Shown: in pieces, positions 9,741 through 18,755 of the stretch | Layout: each line of letters starts with the position of its first letter | Numbering within the stretch: position 1 is the first letter of the stretch | Assembly: GCF_002896855.1 (NCBI RefSeq) | Contig: NZ_CP021850.1 | Location: forward strand, 2,629,665 to 2,693,664 | Direction: 5' to 3' | Length of the DNA stretch: 64,000 nucleotides | Origin: Clostridium thermosuccinogenes | GTDB taxonomy: Bacteria; Bacillota; Clostridia; Acetivibrionales; DSM-5807 | The notes under the pieces: model-generated | The model's database searches: none | What the model was told of the DNA's origin: nothing | Seen by the model: the letters and a program-made list of their open reading frames with translations, nothing else | Position numbers and translations under genes: made by a program

Positions 9741-9867
9741 CGCTTCCTCCTGTCACTTTGCTATCGTAATGAAATCTTCTGTCAGAACCGGCCTGTAACA
9801 CCATTGCGTCCATCTTCCTATAACCCCTATCAATTTAAGTCGTTAACACAAAATGAGAATGTTGTTT

Positions 9868-9894
9868 TATTATTGATTGTGTTTTGCAAGCATG
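9868..9894 (-). repeat. 27-nt repeat, copy 1 (pairs with 13439-13465)
   Basis: 24 of 27 positions match the copy upstream of the ABC-2 operon. Core: TTGTGTTTTGC. Both copies lie about 130-145 nt upstream of a minus-strand start codon. Confidence 0.55.
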
Positions 9895-10230
9895 GCTTTG
9901 AGAGATTATACTGACATTTTCCAAGCGCAGGTTCTGTATAAAAGATATTTTATAAACCAATATATAAAACATATCCATAATTACATAAAACCGGTTCGAT
10001 TTCAGCTGATTAAAATAGATTATTGCCACACTGAAATGGTTCAAAACACATAAAAATCAACCATCTATTATTAGCTGAACTCACTCCTGCACTATATAAA
10101 TTGAATTTTACATGAATCAGTACTTTAACTATAATGATTTTTACCATATTTATATAGTGTGCCGGCAATTTGCATCTATATTTAAATATAGCAATTTCTG
10201 CAATCTGCAGTCAAGCTTTTACAGTATAAA

Positions 10231-10262
10231 GAAACGGCTGCATTTCTCTTTGCAGCCGTTTC
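10231..10262 (-). terminator. Terminator of the 63-residue small protein gene
   Basis: Perfect 12-bp stem: GAAACGGCTGCA pairs with TGCAGCCGTTTC around an 8-nt loop, followed on the minus strand by TTTAT. Confidence 0.8.
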
Positions 10263-10274
10263 TTTGAATATATC

Positions 10275-10466
10275 TTAAATATTTTTAAATTCCCGCCCTT
10301 TGTTCATTTTATAAAAAATGCAGCCATTCGTAAATTCCGGTGAACAGCATGCATTTTCGAAATCTAAGTATAAGTCATCGTTTCTATCTACTGAGCCATT
10401 TTCAAATTTTGATAAATGCAAGTCAGGAGAAACCGGGTTATTTTTGTTCAATTTTTTATAATCCAT
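10275..10466 (-). CDS. Small hypothetical protein (63 aa)
   Basis: Not recognised. The start MDYKKLNKNNP is set by a strong AGGAGGT 7 nt upstream, and a good terminator follows the stop, so the gene looks real. The protein is soluble, rich in Asn, Asp and Lys, with a cysteine group (NACCSPEFTNGC) that could bind metal or form disulfides. It stands alone between truA and the ABC-2 operon. Confidence 0.65.
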   Translation of the reverse strand: MDYKKLNKNNPVSPDLHLSKFENGSVDRNDDLYLDFENACCSPEFTNGCIFYKMNKGREFKNI

Positions 10467-10590
10467 AACATGCACCTCCTGTATTATATAATCTCCCATC
10501 TTCTTATATTAAATTTATACCCTCCACAGAAGTATCGAAACATAAAACATGGAAGATGAACGCTTTTATGGAAAACTCAGAAATGCATCG

Positions 10591-11373
10591 TTATGAACCG
10601 GTAGATCTGTAGTGCCTTACTCCGATCCTCCATACAAGAAAGCATGGAAAAACAAACAGAATACCACAAAGGGGTGACAGCATATATAAAATCTCATTTC
10701 CTTCCACCCTGTCCAATACATACATCAAAGGATAGTAATTCATACAGCCAAAAGGAATTACAAAGGTGAAAAAACGGGCAATCCATTTTTTGTAAATGTC
10801 AAGAGGGTATTGGCTCATTTCCCTGCCCCCATCGGTAAATATATTGGCAACCTCAATGCCTTGAATTGTCCAGAAACACAAAGTTGCAGCAAGAACGAAT
10901 ATACCTGTAAAGATGAACACCCCGCTTACAACCATTAAAACCAATGTAATCGCTTTGGCTGCATTCCAATCGATGGGCAGATTCATCAATGCCCATATCA
11001 GAACTCCTATGCTTTGCAACAGCCTGCCTACCCGGGTGAATTCAAACCTTGAGCCCATGACTTGTATAACTGTACTGCGTGGCCTTACCAAAACCCTGTC
11101 AAACTCCCCTGCAGACACCATTCTTGAAAATGCATCAAAACCTCTGGCAAAGCATTCAGTAATGGCAAAGGCCATATTGGCAACTGAGAAGCATAAAGCC
11201 ACTTCAAAAAAGCTCCATCCTTTTATATTTCCAAACCTCTCAAAAAGAAAATACAGGCTCACAAAAATTGAAAGAGGTACAAAAAACTGTCCCAGGGTAA
11301 GCAGCCAGAAAGAAATCCTATACTGCATTTGAGCTTTAAGTAAAATTTTTAAATACTTAAAATAAAGGCGCAT
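10591..11373 (-). CDS. ABC-2 family transporter permease (second subunit)
   Basis: About 260 residues with six hydrophobic segments and the ABC-2 family block GEFDRVLVRPRS, typical of exporters paired with a COG4586-type ATPase. The start MRLYFKYLKILL follows AAAGGAGC by about 10 nt. An upstream in-frame ATG lacks a binding site. It is the third gene of an ATPase-permease-permease operon on the minus strand. The substrate is unknown. Confidence 0.82.
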   Translation of the reverse strand: MRLYFKYLKILLKAQMQYRISFWLLTLGQFFVPLSIFVSLYFLFERFGNIKGWSFFEVALCFSVANMAFAITECFARGFDAFSRMVSAGEFDRVLVRPRSTVIQVMGSRFEFTRVGRLLQSIGVLIWALMNLPIDWNAAKAITLVLMVVSGVFIFTGIFVLAATLCFWTIQGIEVANIFTDGGREMSQYPLDIYKKWIARFFTFVIPFGCMNYYPLMYVLDRVEGNEILYMLSPLCGILFVFPCFLVWRIGVRHYRSTGS

Positions 11374-11459
11374 TAATAATAAAGCTCCTTTCTTTGTTAA
11401 ATCATGATACTTGAAAACCAAACAGGTTTGATTTCAGGTAGTCTGGATGAAGGATGGAC

Positions 11460-11477
11460 AAACCCGCAATAGCGGGT
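11460..11477. other. Small perfect hairpin between the permease genes
   Basis: AACCCGC pairs with GCGGGTT around loop AATA. No T run follows, so it may be an RNA processing or stability site rather than a terminator. Confidence 0.4.
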
Positions 11478-11517
11478 TAAATCTCAACCATATAGCCGGC
11501 AGCAAGCTTTACTTATA

Positions 11518-12321
11518 TCAACCGCCCTGCACCACTACTCTTTTTAAAGCTTTTCCCAGCAGTCCTCTGCCTGACACAACAAGTATCCCCAGCCATATTA
11601 GCTGTATTAAGATGCTTTTCATGGCTTCTTCCACCGGAATATTTCCGCTGTATACCCTGAAAGGCAGATCAGAGGCCAAACGAAACGGAAGAATATATGC
11701 AATCCTCTGAAGCCATTCAGGCATTAGGGGTATCGGTATGAGCACCCCTGAAAAAAAGTCCCCGATTATGTTGAACAATAGTTGCGATCCTGTCGGTGAC
11801 ATAGTATAGAATACTGAGATATATATAAACATGGATGTTGCTACCAGCACCAACAGACCCAGTAAAAGCGTCACTATAAACATAATAAATGCATCAATTC
11901 CCGGAGGTACGGACAGTCCATAATGCTCCGGCAGTAAAAAAGCAATGATTAGAATGGGAAAGCACCTCAACAGAGCACTGGAGAGCCTCTGCGCGACAAG
12001 TTTTGAATACCAGAAACCATATATCCCGCTTGGACGGCATAACTCATAAGCAATATTGCCGCTGGTAATCAGGTCAAAAATCTCCCCATCCCTGAACCAA
12101 AATGTAATAAATGCGAGAAACGCCTGCTGCAGCCAGACATAATCAATCAACTGCTCCAAGGTTATGGGCTGTTTGACAGAAGCATTTTGGTAAAAGGCTT
12201 CGTAAATCATTATGAACATAAACCCCCAGAAAAACTGGGTTGCCACCCCTGCTAAAGCTGCCGTCCTGTATTGCAGCCCATTTATCAAACGCATTTTAAA
12301 AACGGAAGCATATACTTTCAT
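11518..12321 (-). CDS. ABC-2 family transporter permease (first subunit)
   Basis: 267 residues, mostly membrane, with six predicted helices and SGNIAYELCRPSGIYGFWYSK, a counterpart of the VRPRS block in the sister subunit. The ATG overlaps the TGA of the ATPase gene (ATGA), indicating translational coupling. The pair of permeases plus one ATPase forms a complete ABC-2 exporter. No immunity, resistance or biosynthetic gene beside it suggests the cargo. Confidence 0.82.
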   Translation of the reverse strand: MKVYASVFKMRLINGLQYRTAALAGVATQFFWGFMFIMIYEAFYQNASVKQPITLEQLIDYVWLQQAFLAFITFWFRDGEIFDLITSGNIAYELCRPSGIYGFWYSKLVAQRLSSALLRCFPILIIAFLLPEHYGLSVPPGIDAFIMFIVTLLLGLLVLVATSMFIYISVFYTMSPTGSQLLFNIIGDFFSGVLIPIPLMPEWLQRIAYILPFRLASDLPFRVYSGNIPVEEAMKSILIQLIWLGILVVSGRGLLGKALKRVVVQGG

Positions 12322-13295
12322 AAGGCATACTCCTTGTATAATTCCACAATGATCTCTTCAATGGGCGGATTTTCCACAGTCACATCCGTTAATTCCAGCT
12401 TGTCGGAAAGCATGGATATCACATCGGAAACCTTTACTTTTTTAGTATCAACATACAGAGAAGCTCTTTCCGGTGACCATGAGAGAAGCTTGGTTCCAGC
12501 AATTTCTATAGGTTGATGATTTTCACTATAGTCGACAGTAATAGTTTTATTTGCTCCAAACCTGTTTCTAAGGTCTTTAAGACTGCCGTCATAGAGGATT
12601 CTGCCTTTTCCAATCAGCAGCACCCTTTCAGCCAAAGCTTCAATATCATTCATATCATGGGTGGTCAGGATGACAGTAACCTTTTTTTCCTTGTTAATTT
12701 TCTTTATAAAATTACGCACAGCGATCTTTGATACTGCATCCAGTCCTATGGTAGGCTCATCCAGAAAAAGTATCCTCGGATTGTGCAAAAGAGACGCAGC
12801 TATCTCACAGCGCATTCTCTGACCCAGACTCAGCTGCCGTACGGGAGTGTTTATAATGCCTGATATATCCAGCGTCTGTACAAGCATATCCAGATTATTG
12901 GAATACTCATTTTGTGGTATTTTATATATATCTTTCAAAAGCTCAAAGGAGTCAATTACGGGCACATCCCACCATAGCTGGGACCGTTGCCCGAAAACCA
13001 CGCCAATGTTTTTCACATGGGCAATTCTCTCTTTCCATGGTGTCCGGCCTAAAATCTCACACTTTCCGCTGTCCGGGACGAGGATTCCGCTCATCACTTT
13101 TATTGTTGTGGATTTGCCTGCACCATTGGGTCCGATATAACCGACAACTTCTCCTTCTTCAATTTTAAATGAGACATCCCGGAGTGCATCTATCGCAATG
13201 TATTCCCTTTTAAACATGGCCTTTGCTGCCGCTATGAACCCGGCAGAACGCTTTGCCACCTTAAAGGTCTTGCATATTCCTTCAACTGTGATCAT
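12318..13295 (-). CDS. ABC-2 type transporter ATP-binding protein
   Basis: 325 residues with Walker A GPNGAGKSTT, signature LSLGQRMRCEIAASLL, Walker B ILFLDEPTIGLD and H-loop LTTHD. The spacing, SLGQRMR signature and C-terminal extension match the COG4586 exporter ATPases that work with two different ABC-2 permeases. GGGAGGTG precedes the ATG. First gene of the operon. Confidence 0.92.
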   Translation of the reverse strand: MITVEGICKTFKVAKRSAGFIAAAKAMFKREYIAIDALRDVSFKIEEGEVVGYIGPNGAGKSTTIKVMSGILVPDSGKCEILGRTPWKERIAHVKNIGVVFGQRSQLWWDVPVIDSFELLKDIYKIPQNEYSNNLDMLVQTLDISGIINTPVRQLSLGQRMRCEIAASLLHNPRILFLDEPTIGLDAVSKIAVRNFIKKINKEKKVTVILTTHDMNDIEALAERVLLIGKGRILYDGSLKDLRNRFGANKTITVDYSENHQPIEIAGTKLLSWSPERASLYVDTKKVKVSDVISMLSDKLELTDVTVENPPIEEIIVELYKEYAL

Positions 13296-14081
13296 TTTAC
13301 ACCTCCCAGATTTTCATCATAATGGAAATATAATTTTATATTAACGTAACCAATGGTGCAAGATTTTTTTGTTCTTTGTATTAGTTTTCAAAACTGATAC
13401 TCCTTTGATTGCATACATAAAAATACGAATGGCCTTTATATTATTGGTTGTGTTTTGCCAGCACGAATGATCGGGATAATTTTTAGGATGATTAATAAGG
13501 CAATTAATAAGATATAATTAATAAGATAATTTATTAAATAATTGTTTAAGATTATTATTTAATATGTTTATTTTGGATGATTAATTTAGAGCAGCAATTT
13601 GCAATGATTATTTGGGATATTTATTTTGGATAACTATTGGTGATGATTTTAAGTATATTTATTTTCGATAATCATTTGCGCTGTCTATTTAGATATACTT
13701 GTTAAGGAGGGCTTTTAGAAATTGCTCGCACAGGGATGACAAAAATCAAAGTGAATTGCTTGACCTTTTTATGCACCCGAACCACTCTTAAGCTTAGAGC
13801 TTAATCCGAAAAGCACTGATAAATCAGTTAATATAAGTTTTGTTAATATTTTATCATAATGTATTTGACTAATTTACCCAGTAATTCTATAATAAAAATA
13901 AAAACAATATTGCTTAGCCTGACGCATTTGGGTTCGTCCCGGATAGAAAGGTTACGGATATATATGGATAACAGTTTCCGTGCCTTCTGGTGCGGTTTAT
14001 TTTTTTACCGGAACAATGTTAAGAGCTTAGAACCAGAGATGCCACTATAAAATTAACTATATATCAAAGGAGGTTTTCCGG
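13296..14081. other. Long AT-rich intergenic region with short repeats
   Basis: No credible gene. Three ATTAATAAG motifs occur at 13491, 13503 and 13517. Three TTTATTTTSGATRA units start near 13567, 13620 and 13658. A perfect dyad TTAAGCT-TAG-AGCTTAA lies at 13788-13804, and a second copy of the truA-upstream repeat at 13439-13465. It separates the divergent ABC-2 operon and TM1266 operon, so it should hold promoters for both. Confidence 0.5.
13439..13465 (-). repeat. 27-nt repeat, copy 2 (pairs with 9868-9894)
   Basis: Same core TTGTGTTTTGC as copy 1, 144 nt upstream of the ABC-2 ATPase start. It could be a shared regulator site. Confidence 0.55.
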
Positions 14082-14351
14082 ATGGAAAACAGGATATCTG
14101 TAATAAGCATCATCGTTGAGGATACTGAGATATCTTCCAAAGTGAATGAACTGCTGCATGATTTCGGAAAGTATATCATCGGCAGAATGGGGATTCCATA
14201 CAGAGACCGCGGTATCTCAATCATATGCGTAGTCTTGGATGCACCAGGAGATGTAACCAGTTCACTGTCGGGTAAGCTCGGAATGCTAAAAGGCGTAACA
14301 ACAAAAACTATAGTTGCAAAAAGCAAAAAGGAAAAGGACGGATTGACATGA
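14082..14351 (+). CDS. TM1266 family iron-only hydrogenase system regulator
   Basis: 89 residues beginning MENRISVISIIVEDTEISSKVNELLHDFG, with GRMGIPYRDRGISIICVVLDAP and a glycine-rich C-terminal half (LSGKLGMLKGVTTKTIVAK). This matches the TM1266 family, a ferredoxin-like/NikR-C-type fold found beside [FeFe]-hydrogenase maturation genes. A strong AAAGGAGG precedes the ATG. The stop overlaps the next ATG (ATGA), so it is coupled to an ABC importer. No hyd gene lies in this window. Confidence 0.85.
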   Translation: MENRISVISIIVEDTEISSKVNELLHDFGKYIIGRMGIPYRDRGISIICVVLDAPGDVTSSLSGKLGMLKGVTTKTIVAKSKKEKDGLT

Positions 14352-15412
14352 AAAAACTATTATCGGCATTGTTAATTCTAACATTAACAGCTATGATGCT
14401 GGCAGGATGCAATACAGCATCCAACAAGGCTGACAACAACAAGGAAACCTCCTCCACATCATCCGATGAGATTACCACATCGGAAGAACCAAAGGAGCAG
14501 TCGGATGAACAGAAATATGAACCCGTTGACATCCGTATAGGCGGGCTTAAAGGGCCGACTTCCATAGGCATGGTAAAATTGATGGAATCAGCAGAAGCCG
14601 GCGCAGCAGCAAATAATTATTCTTTTACCATCGCCGGTTCGGCAGATGAGTTGACTCCCAAGCTTATCCAGGGAGAACTGGATATTGCCGCAGTTCCTGC
14701 CAACCTTGCTTCGGTGCTTTACAATAATACCAACAAAGCGATAAAGCTTCTGGCGGTAAACACCCTGGGTGTTCTTTATATTGTAGAAAAAGGAAGCGCA
14801 ATTGATTCTTTGGATGACCTGAAAGGCAAAACCATCTATGCCACCGGAAAAGGTTCCGTGCCGGAATACAACCTGAGGTATCTCCTATCTCAGAATGGCA
14901 TTGATCCTGATAAAGACGTGACCATCGAATGGAAGACTGAGCCAACTGAGGTAGTGGCTTTGCTTAAAGAGACGGACGGCGGTATTGCCATGCTTCCGCA
15001 GCCCTATGTTACCGTTGCCCAAACTCAGGTGGAAGGACTTAATATAGCTGTTGATCTTACCCAAGCTTGGGATGAGCTGAATAACAGAAGTGCTTTGATA
15101 ACCGGTGTGCTGGTTGTGAGAAAGGAGTTTGCGGAAAAATATCCCGGACAGATTGCCGCATTCCTTGATGAATACAAGCTTTCTACCGAATATGTGAATG
15201 CAAATGTTTCAGAAGCTGCCAAGCTGGTAGAAAAGTTTGATATAGTAAAAGCGGCGGTTGCAGAAAAGGCTATTCCCTACTGCAACATCACCTACCTTGA
15301 AGGGGCGGAAATGAAGGACGCTATGGAAGGATATCTTGGCGTGCTTTTCGAGCAAAATCCGAAATCTGTAGGAGGTGTCCTTCCGGAAGATGATTTTTAT
15401 TACACCCGGTAG
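14348..15412 (+). CDS. ABC transporter substrate-binding lipoprotein (NMT1/SsuA-like)
   Basis: 354 residues. A lipoprotein signal (MKKLLSALLILTLTAMMLAGC) ends in an LAGC lipobox, then a Ser/Glu-rich linker, then a periplasmic-binding fold with RIGGLKGPTSIGMVKLM, GELDIAAVPANLASVLYNNT and LKGKTIYATGKGSVPEYNLRYLL. These are typical of the NMT1/sulfonate/thiamine-precursor class. It is translationally coupled to the TM1266-like gene and followed by its permease and ATPase. The ligand cannot be read. Candidates are thiamine precursors, sulfonates or another small cofactor precursor. Confidence 0.87.
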   Translation: MKKLLSALLILTLTAMMLAGCNTASNKADNNKETSSTSSDEITTSEEPKEQSDEQKYEPVDIRIGGLKGPTSIGMVKLMESAEAGAAANNYSFTIAGSADELTPKLIQGELDIAAVPANLASVLYNNTNKAIKLLAVNTLGVLYIVEKGSAIDSLDDLKGKTIYATGKGSVPEYNLRYLLSQNGIDPDKDVTIEWKTEPTEVVALLKETDGGIAMLPQPYVTVAQTQVEGLNIAVDLTQAWDELNNRSALITGVLVVRKEFAEKYPGQIAAFLDEYKLSTEYVNANVSEAAKLVEKFDIVKAAVAEKAIPYCNITYLEGAEMKDAMEGYLGVLFEQNPKSVGGVLPEDDFYYTR

Positions 15413-16154
15413 GCAGAAAATTGAAAAGGCAATATCCATATTTTTAGCGCTAGCCATATGGCAAGTGGGTGCAATGCTGCTTGATAACAGCCTGCTTCTG
15501 GTAACACCTGCGGCAGTTGCCAAGAGGCTTGTAAGCCTTTTGGCAGAACCTGATTTCCTTAGTTCCGTGGGATTTTCGCTGGTGCGTATCATTTCCGGTT
15601 TTTTACTGGCATTGGTTGCCGGAAGCGTCCTTTCTGTAATCGCCGGGCGCTTCCGCCCTGCTGAGACATTGCTCTGGCCTTATATGACTGCCATCAAAAC
15701 GGTACCGGTGGCATCTTTCATCATCCTTTGCCTGATATGGCTCAGCTCTAAGAATCTTTCGACATTCATATCCTTCTTGATGGTGCTTCCTATTATATAC
15801 ACAAACATGCTTCAGGGGATAAAAAGCACCGATCGCAAGCTTCTTGAAATGGCCCAGCTGTTTCGCGCAGGTTGGCTCAAGAAGATGAAGTACATATATA
15901 TTCCCCACATCAAGCCTTATCTTCTTTCTGCCTGCAGTGTGTCCATAGGGTTGTCGTGGAAGTCAGGCATAGCGGCAGAAGTCATCGGAATACCCGATGG
16001 TTCCATTGGGGAGAAGCTTTATGAGGCAAAGGTGTATTTGAGCTCCGGAGATCTGTTTGCCTGGACGATTGTAATAGTTGTGCTGTGCATTGCCTTCGAT
16101 AAGCTGTTTTTGCTGCTTCTAAAAAAACTGTTTGTCAGATTGGAGAAATCATAA
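15390..16154 (+). CDS. ABC transporter permease (BPD family, NMT1-type importer)
   Basis: About 254 residues, six membrane segments, with the EAA-like loop (QLFRAGWLKKMKYIYIPHIKPYLLSACSVSIG) that docks to the ATPase. A GTG further upstream overlaps the AGGAGGTG ribosome binding site, so the ATG giving MIFITPG is preferred. It overlaps the end of the lipoprotein gene by 23 nt. It forms the membrane channel of the importer. Confidence 0.87.
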   Translation: MIFITPGRQKIEKAISIFLALAIWQVGAMLLDNSLLLVTPAAVAKRLVSLLAEPDFLSSVGFSLVRIISGFLLALVAGSVLSVIAGRFRPAETLLWPYMTAIKTVPVASFIILCLIWLSSKNLSTFISFLMVLPIIYTNMLQGIKSTDRKLLEMAQLFRAGWLKKMKYIYIPHIKPYLLSACSVSIGLSWKSGIAAEVIGIPDGSIGEKLYEAKVYLSSGDLFAWTIVIVVLCIAFDKLFLLLLKKLFVRLEKS

Positions 16155-16155
16155 C

Positions 16156-16746
16156 ATGGATATCGTAGTTTCGGAGATAACCAAAAGGTTTGGTTCCATC
16201 CTCGTTCTGGACCGCTTCAGCGCCACGTTTCCCAAAAGCGAGCTTACTTTTTTAATGGGACCTTCCGGATGTGGAAAGACCACTTTTCTTAACATCCTTA
16301 TGGGTTTCATTTCCCCCGATGAAGGTACCATCAGTGGAGTTCCCGAGCTGAAAAGCGCCGTGTTTCAGGAGGATAGACTCTGCGAAAGCTTTAATGCCGT
16401 CTCCAATGTGCGTCTTGCATGTGACCGGAAAGTTGACAAAAACACCATCATTTCACACCTGGAAAGGATCGGCCTTAAAGGTAGTCTATCGAAGCCTGTA
16501 AGCGAGCTAAGCGGTGGAATGAAACGCAGGGTGGCCATAGTGCGGGCTATGCTGGCGGAAAGCGATATACTGTTTCTTGACGAGCCTTTCAAAGGCTTGG
16601 ATGATGAAACAAAGAAAACTACAATGCAGTATGTGAAAGACAACATGGGAAAAAGGACTGTTATTATGGTAACCCACGATATGGACGAAGTGAAAGCCTT
16701 AGGCGGAAGGCTGATAACCATGTCCGGGAAACCTGCCTCCCTTTGA
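16156..16746 (+). CDS. ABC transporter ATP-binding protein (NMT1-type importer)
   Basis: 196 residues with Walker A GPSGCGKTTFL, signature LSGGMKRRVAIVRAML, Walker B ILFLDEPFKGLD and H-loop VTHDMDE. At under 200 residues it is shorter than the usual 240-260, lacking the C-terminal extension. The ATG comes 1 nt after the permease stop and after GGAGA. Last gene of the TM1266-importer operon. Confidence 0.9.
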   Translation: MDIVVSEITKRFGSILVLDRFSATFPKSELTFLMGPSGCGKTTFLNILMGFISPDEGTISGVPELKSAVFQEDRLCESFNAVSNVRLACDRKVDKNTIISHLERIGLKGSLSKPVSELSGGMKRRVAIVRAMLAESDILFLDEPFKGLDDETKKTTMQYVKDNMGKRTVIMVTHDMDEVKALGGRLITMSGKPASL

Positions 16747-16781
16747 ATCTAAACATCTAATGCTTCAACATGATTTAGATA

Positions 16782-17348
16782 TCATGACTTGGATTTTTTT
16801 GCATAACTCAGGTTTCTTCTCTCCGCTTCAAAAACGAAATACCCATCTATTTCATGAACCCTTACGCCGCCAAAAATGGATATGAATTTGTTTTTATACC
16901 ATTCCTTGCGCTTTGTCACCATGAGCATCCTGCCCCCGATTTTAAGACGGTTGAAGCCCTTCTCAATAAACTTTTTTGCCACGGCAAAATCCGTATGGTA
17001 AGGAGGATTGCTCAAAATTATATCAAACCCTGATTCCTGCAATGCTTCAAAGCCATCACTCTGCATGATATGAACATCTCCCACCCCGTTCCTTTCGGCA
17101 TTCTTCTTTGAATACAATACCGCTTCCGGGTCAATGTCCACCATATAAACACCGCTGGCTCCGATCAATCGAGCGGCGGTTATTCCCACAACTCCATAGC
17201 CGCACCCTAAATCCAAAATCTTCTGTCCCGGTTCAAATTCAACGCATGAAAGCATGGCTAATGTCCCGGTGTCGATTTTGCTTGGTGAAAAACAGTTTTG
17301 CGAAGTTTCAAGCTCCAGATCAATCCCCTTTATGTTTGCTCTAATCAA
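16782..17348 (-). CDS. RsmC-like class I methyltransferase (YbxB-type)
   Basis: About 188 residues: motif I DLGCGYGVVGI, the NPPYH catalytic motif (IILSNPPYHTDF) typical of N2-guanine methyltransferases, and GGRMLMVTKRKEWY. It resembles the C-terminal half of RsmC (16S rRNA m2G1207), as in the single-domain Firmicute YbxB. The start is non-ATG. TTG lies 5 nt after AGGTG, and a GTG one codon earlier is the alternative. Confidence 0.82.
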   Translation of the reverse strand: MIRANIKGIDLELETSQNCFSPSKIDTGTLAMLSCVEFEPGQKILDLGCGYGVVGITAARLIGASGVYMVDIDPEAVLYSKKNAERNGVGDVHIMQSDGFEALQESGFDIILSNPPYHTDFAVAKKFIEKGFNRLKIGGRMLMVTKRKEWYKNKFISIFGGVRVHEIDGYFVFEAERRNLSYAKKSKS

Positions 17349-17351
17349 CAC

Positions 17352-17735
17352 TTCACCTCTAGTCCTTTCCGAAGCAATAATTGTTTATTTTCTGGACACA
17401 AGTCATAACTAAGTTATATAGCATAGTATAACACAGTTTTATATAGCTTACACAGTTGATATATATTATAGCACAACCGGCCCTTTCTCGAACAACAATG
17501 TATTTATGCTTTTGGGAACTATGTAATTTAATTGCTGTACCAGCTGATATTTTAATCCTTTCACCAAACAATGCATTGGCAGAGTTCTGAGAATGTAAGG
17601 CAGATTTTGCCCACATTCCTTCTATTATTCGAATCAAATAGTCCATGTGAATTAAATATATAGTCAAAAGCGGCTTACCCTGCGAAGTAAGCCGCTTTTG
17701 AAAAACTATAATTACTTAAACAAGCCTAAAAAATA
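17352..17735. other. Intergenic region
   Basis: Holds the terminator at 17665-17700. A 102-codon minus-strand frame (17359-17667) has no binding site and unconvincing composition, so it is not annotated. Confidence 0.55.
17665..17700 (-). terminator. Terminator of the methyltransferase at 17.7 kb
   Basis: CAAAAGCGGCTTA pairs with TAAGCCGCTTTTG around a 10-nt loop. Strong stem with A/T runs on both sides. Confidence 0.85.
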
Positions 17736-18755
17736 CTATTTTATTGCCAGTATCATAGGATCATCATCTTCCGGCGCTTGCAACTCGCATACCCATGGAG
17801 CCACAGCACCTATGCGTTCATAAGCCTCCGACAAATCCATATTGCGTTCTTCAGGAGTTAAAGCATCATACATCGCAGCTGCCACTGAACCGGCGTCATG
17901 TGTCGGTTTAACCTGGGAAAAACCTGCTTCCTTCAACCACTGAATCCATGTTTTGCAGGATGGATGCATTAATGTGTAAGAGAAAATTGCTTTCACATAA
18001 GGTTTGAGTTCCTCCAGTTTAGCAAGCGTCAGAGCAGAAAAACCCATTTCATCCACAATGCCTGATTTTTGCTTAAGTTGTGCCTTTGATACGGATAAAT
18101 CAATTTTGTAATACGCCACTTTTTCCCCAGGGATATCCCGTAAAAAAACTACCATTGAACAGTTGTTATCCTTTGTTTCAAAAATCCATACATCCCTTTC
18201 CTGCCCATTTTTATATCTGCTCAGCCCTTCGTAGCACATGCGCAGACGCCCTCCCGGTTTTAAAACCCGATAAAACTCAGACAAAATCTCTTTTGGGTTT
18301 GGGCATTGCTCAACCGAAGAGGCAGCCACCACTCCATCAAAGGACTCATCGGGAAACGGCAATGGGCTTCCGGCTTGATAATGAACGAAAGACGCATTGC
18401 TAATGTTCATCCGGAGGGCATTTTCCCTGCATGTCATGATTCTTTTTTTCGACGAATCCACACCCACCACTTCAGCAACAAAAGGTGATAAAACCAACGA
18501 AGGCCAGCCGTCACCAGGCCCAAAGTCCAGCACTTTTCCTCCGGATATTTTTGCTGCATGAAGAAAGTCCTGTGTTCGTCCAACATCCACCCAATGGCTT
18601 AACTGCTGAGGATCAAAGGGTTGATATACAACCGGTAAAGAATAACAGGAGTGTGACTCCATATCATCATACAAAACCTGTGAGTCCGATTGAGTTACAT
18701 TTTGCTCGGCAATCCATGTCAAAAAGTCATTGGTCTGAATATTTTGCATATCCAT
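17736..18755 (-). CDS. Class I SAM-dependent methyltransferase (UbiE/Methyltransf_11-like)
   Basis: About 339 residues. Motif I is VLDFGPGDGWPSLVLSPF, followed by VVGVDSSKKRI, the acidic loop SPLPFPDESFDGVVAASSVEQC and GGRLRMCYEG. The substrate is unknown. An N-terminal 85-residue extension and a long C-terminal region (about residues 210-339) are outside the methyltransferase core. The start MDMQNIQTND follows GGGAGAG by 8 nt. An upstream in-frame ATG has no binding site. Single gene with its own terminator. Confidence 0.75.
   Translation of the reverse strand: MDMQNIQTNDFLTWIAEQNVTQSDSQVLYDDMESHSCYSLPVVYQPFDPQQLSHWVDVGRTQDFLHAAKISGGKVLDFGPGDGWPSLVLSPFVAEVVGVDSSKKRIMTCRENALRMNISNASFVHYQAGSPLPFPDESFDGVVAASSVEQCPNPKEILSEFYRVLKPGGRLRMCYEGLSRYKNGQERDVWIFETKDNNCSMVVFLRDIPGEKVAYYKIDLSVSKAQLKQKSGIVDEMGFSALTLAKLEELKPYVKAIFSYTLMHPSCKTWIQWLKEAGFSQVKPTHDAGSVAAAMYDALTPEERNMDLSEAYERIGAVAPWVCELQAPEDDDPMILAIK

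Larger units (their letters stand above)
9741..10274. other. AT-rich intergenic region upstream of truA
   Basis: Contains one copy of a 27-nt imperfect repeat (9868-9894) shared with 13439-13465, and the terminator of the next minus-strand small gene (10231-10262). No credible gene was seen on either strand. Confidence 0.55.

Noticed and set aside
13727-13858. Riboswitch upstream of the TM1266-type operon
   Set aside because: A dyad and an SD-like GGAGGG are present, but no motif of a known riboswitch class was found.
16747-16781. Terminator after the NMT1-type importer operon
   Set aside because: ATCTAAA and TTTAGAT form only a weak, long-looped pair without a T run.
17359-17667. 102-codon minus-strand open frame
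   Set aside because: No ribosome binding site, no recognisable domain, and cysteine- and isoleucine-rich composition typical of noncoding AT-rich DNA.
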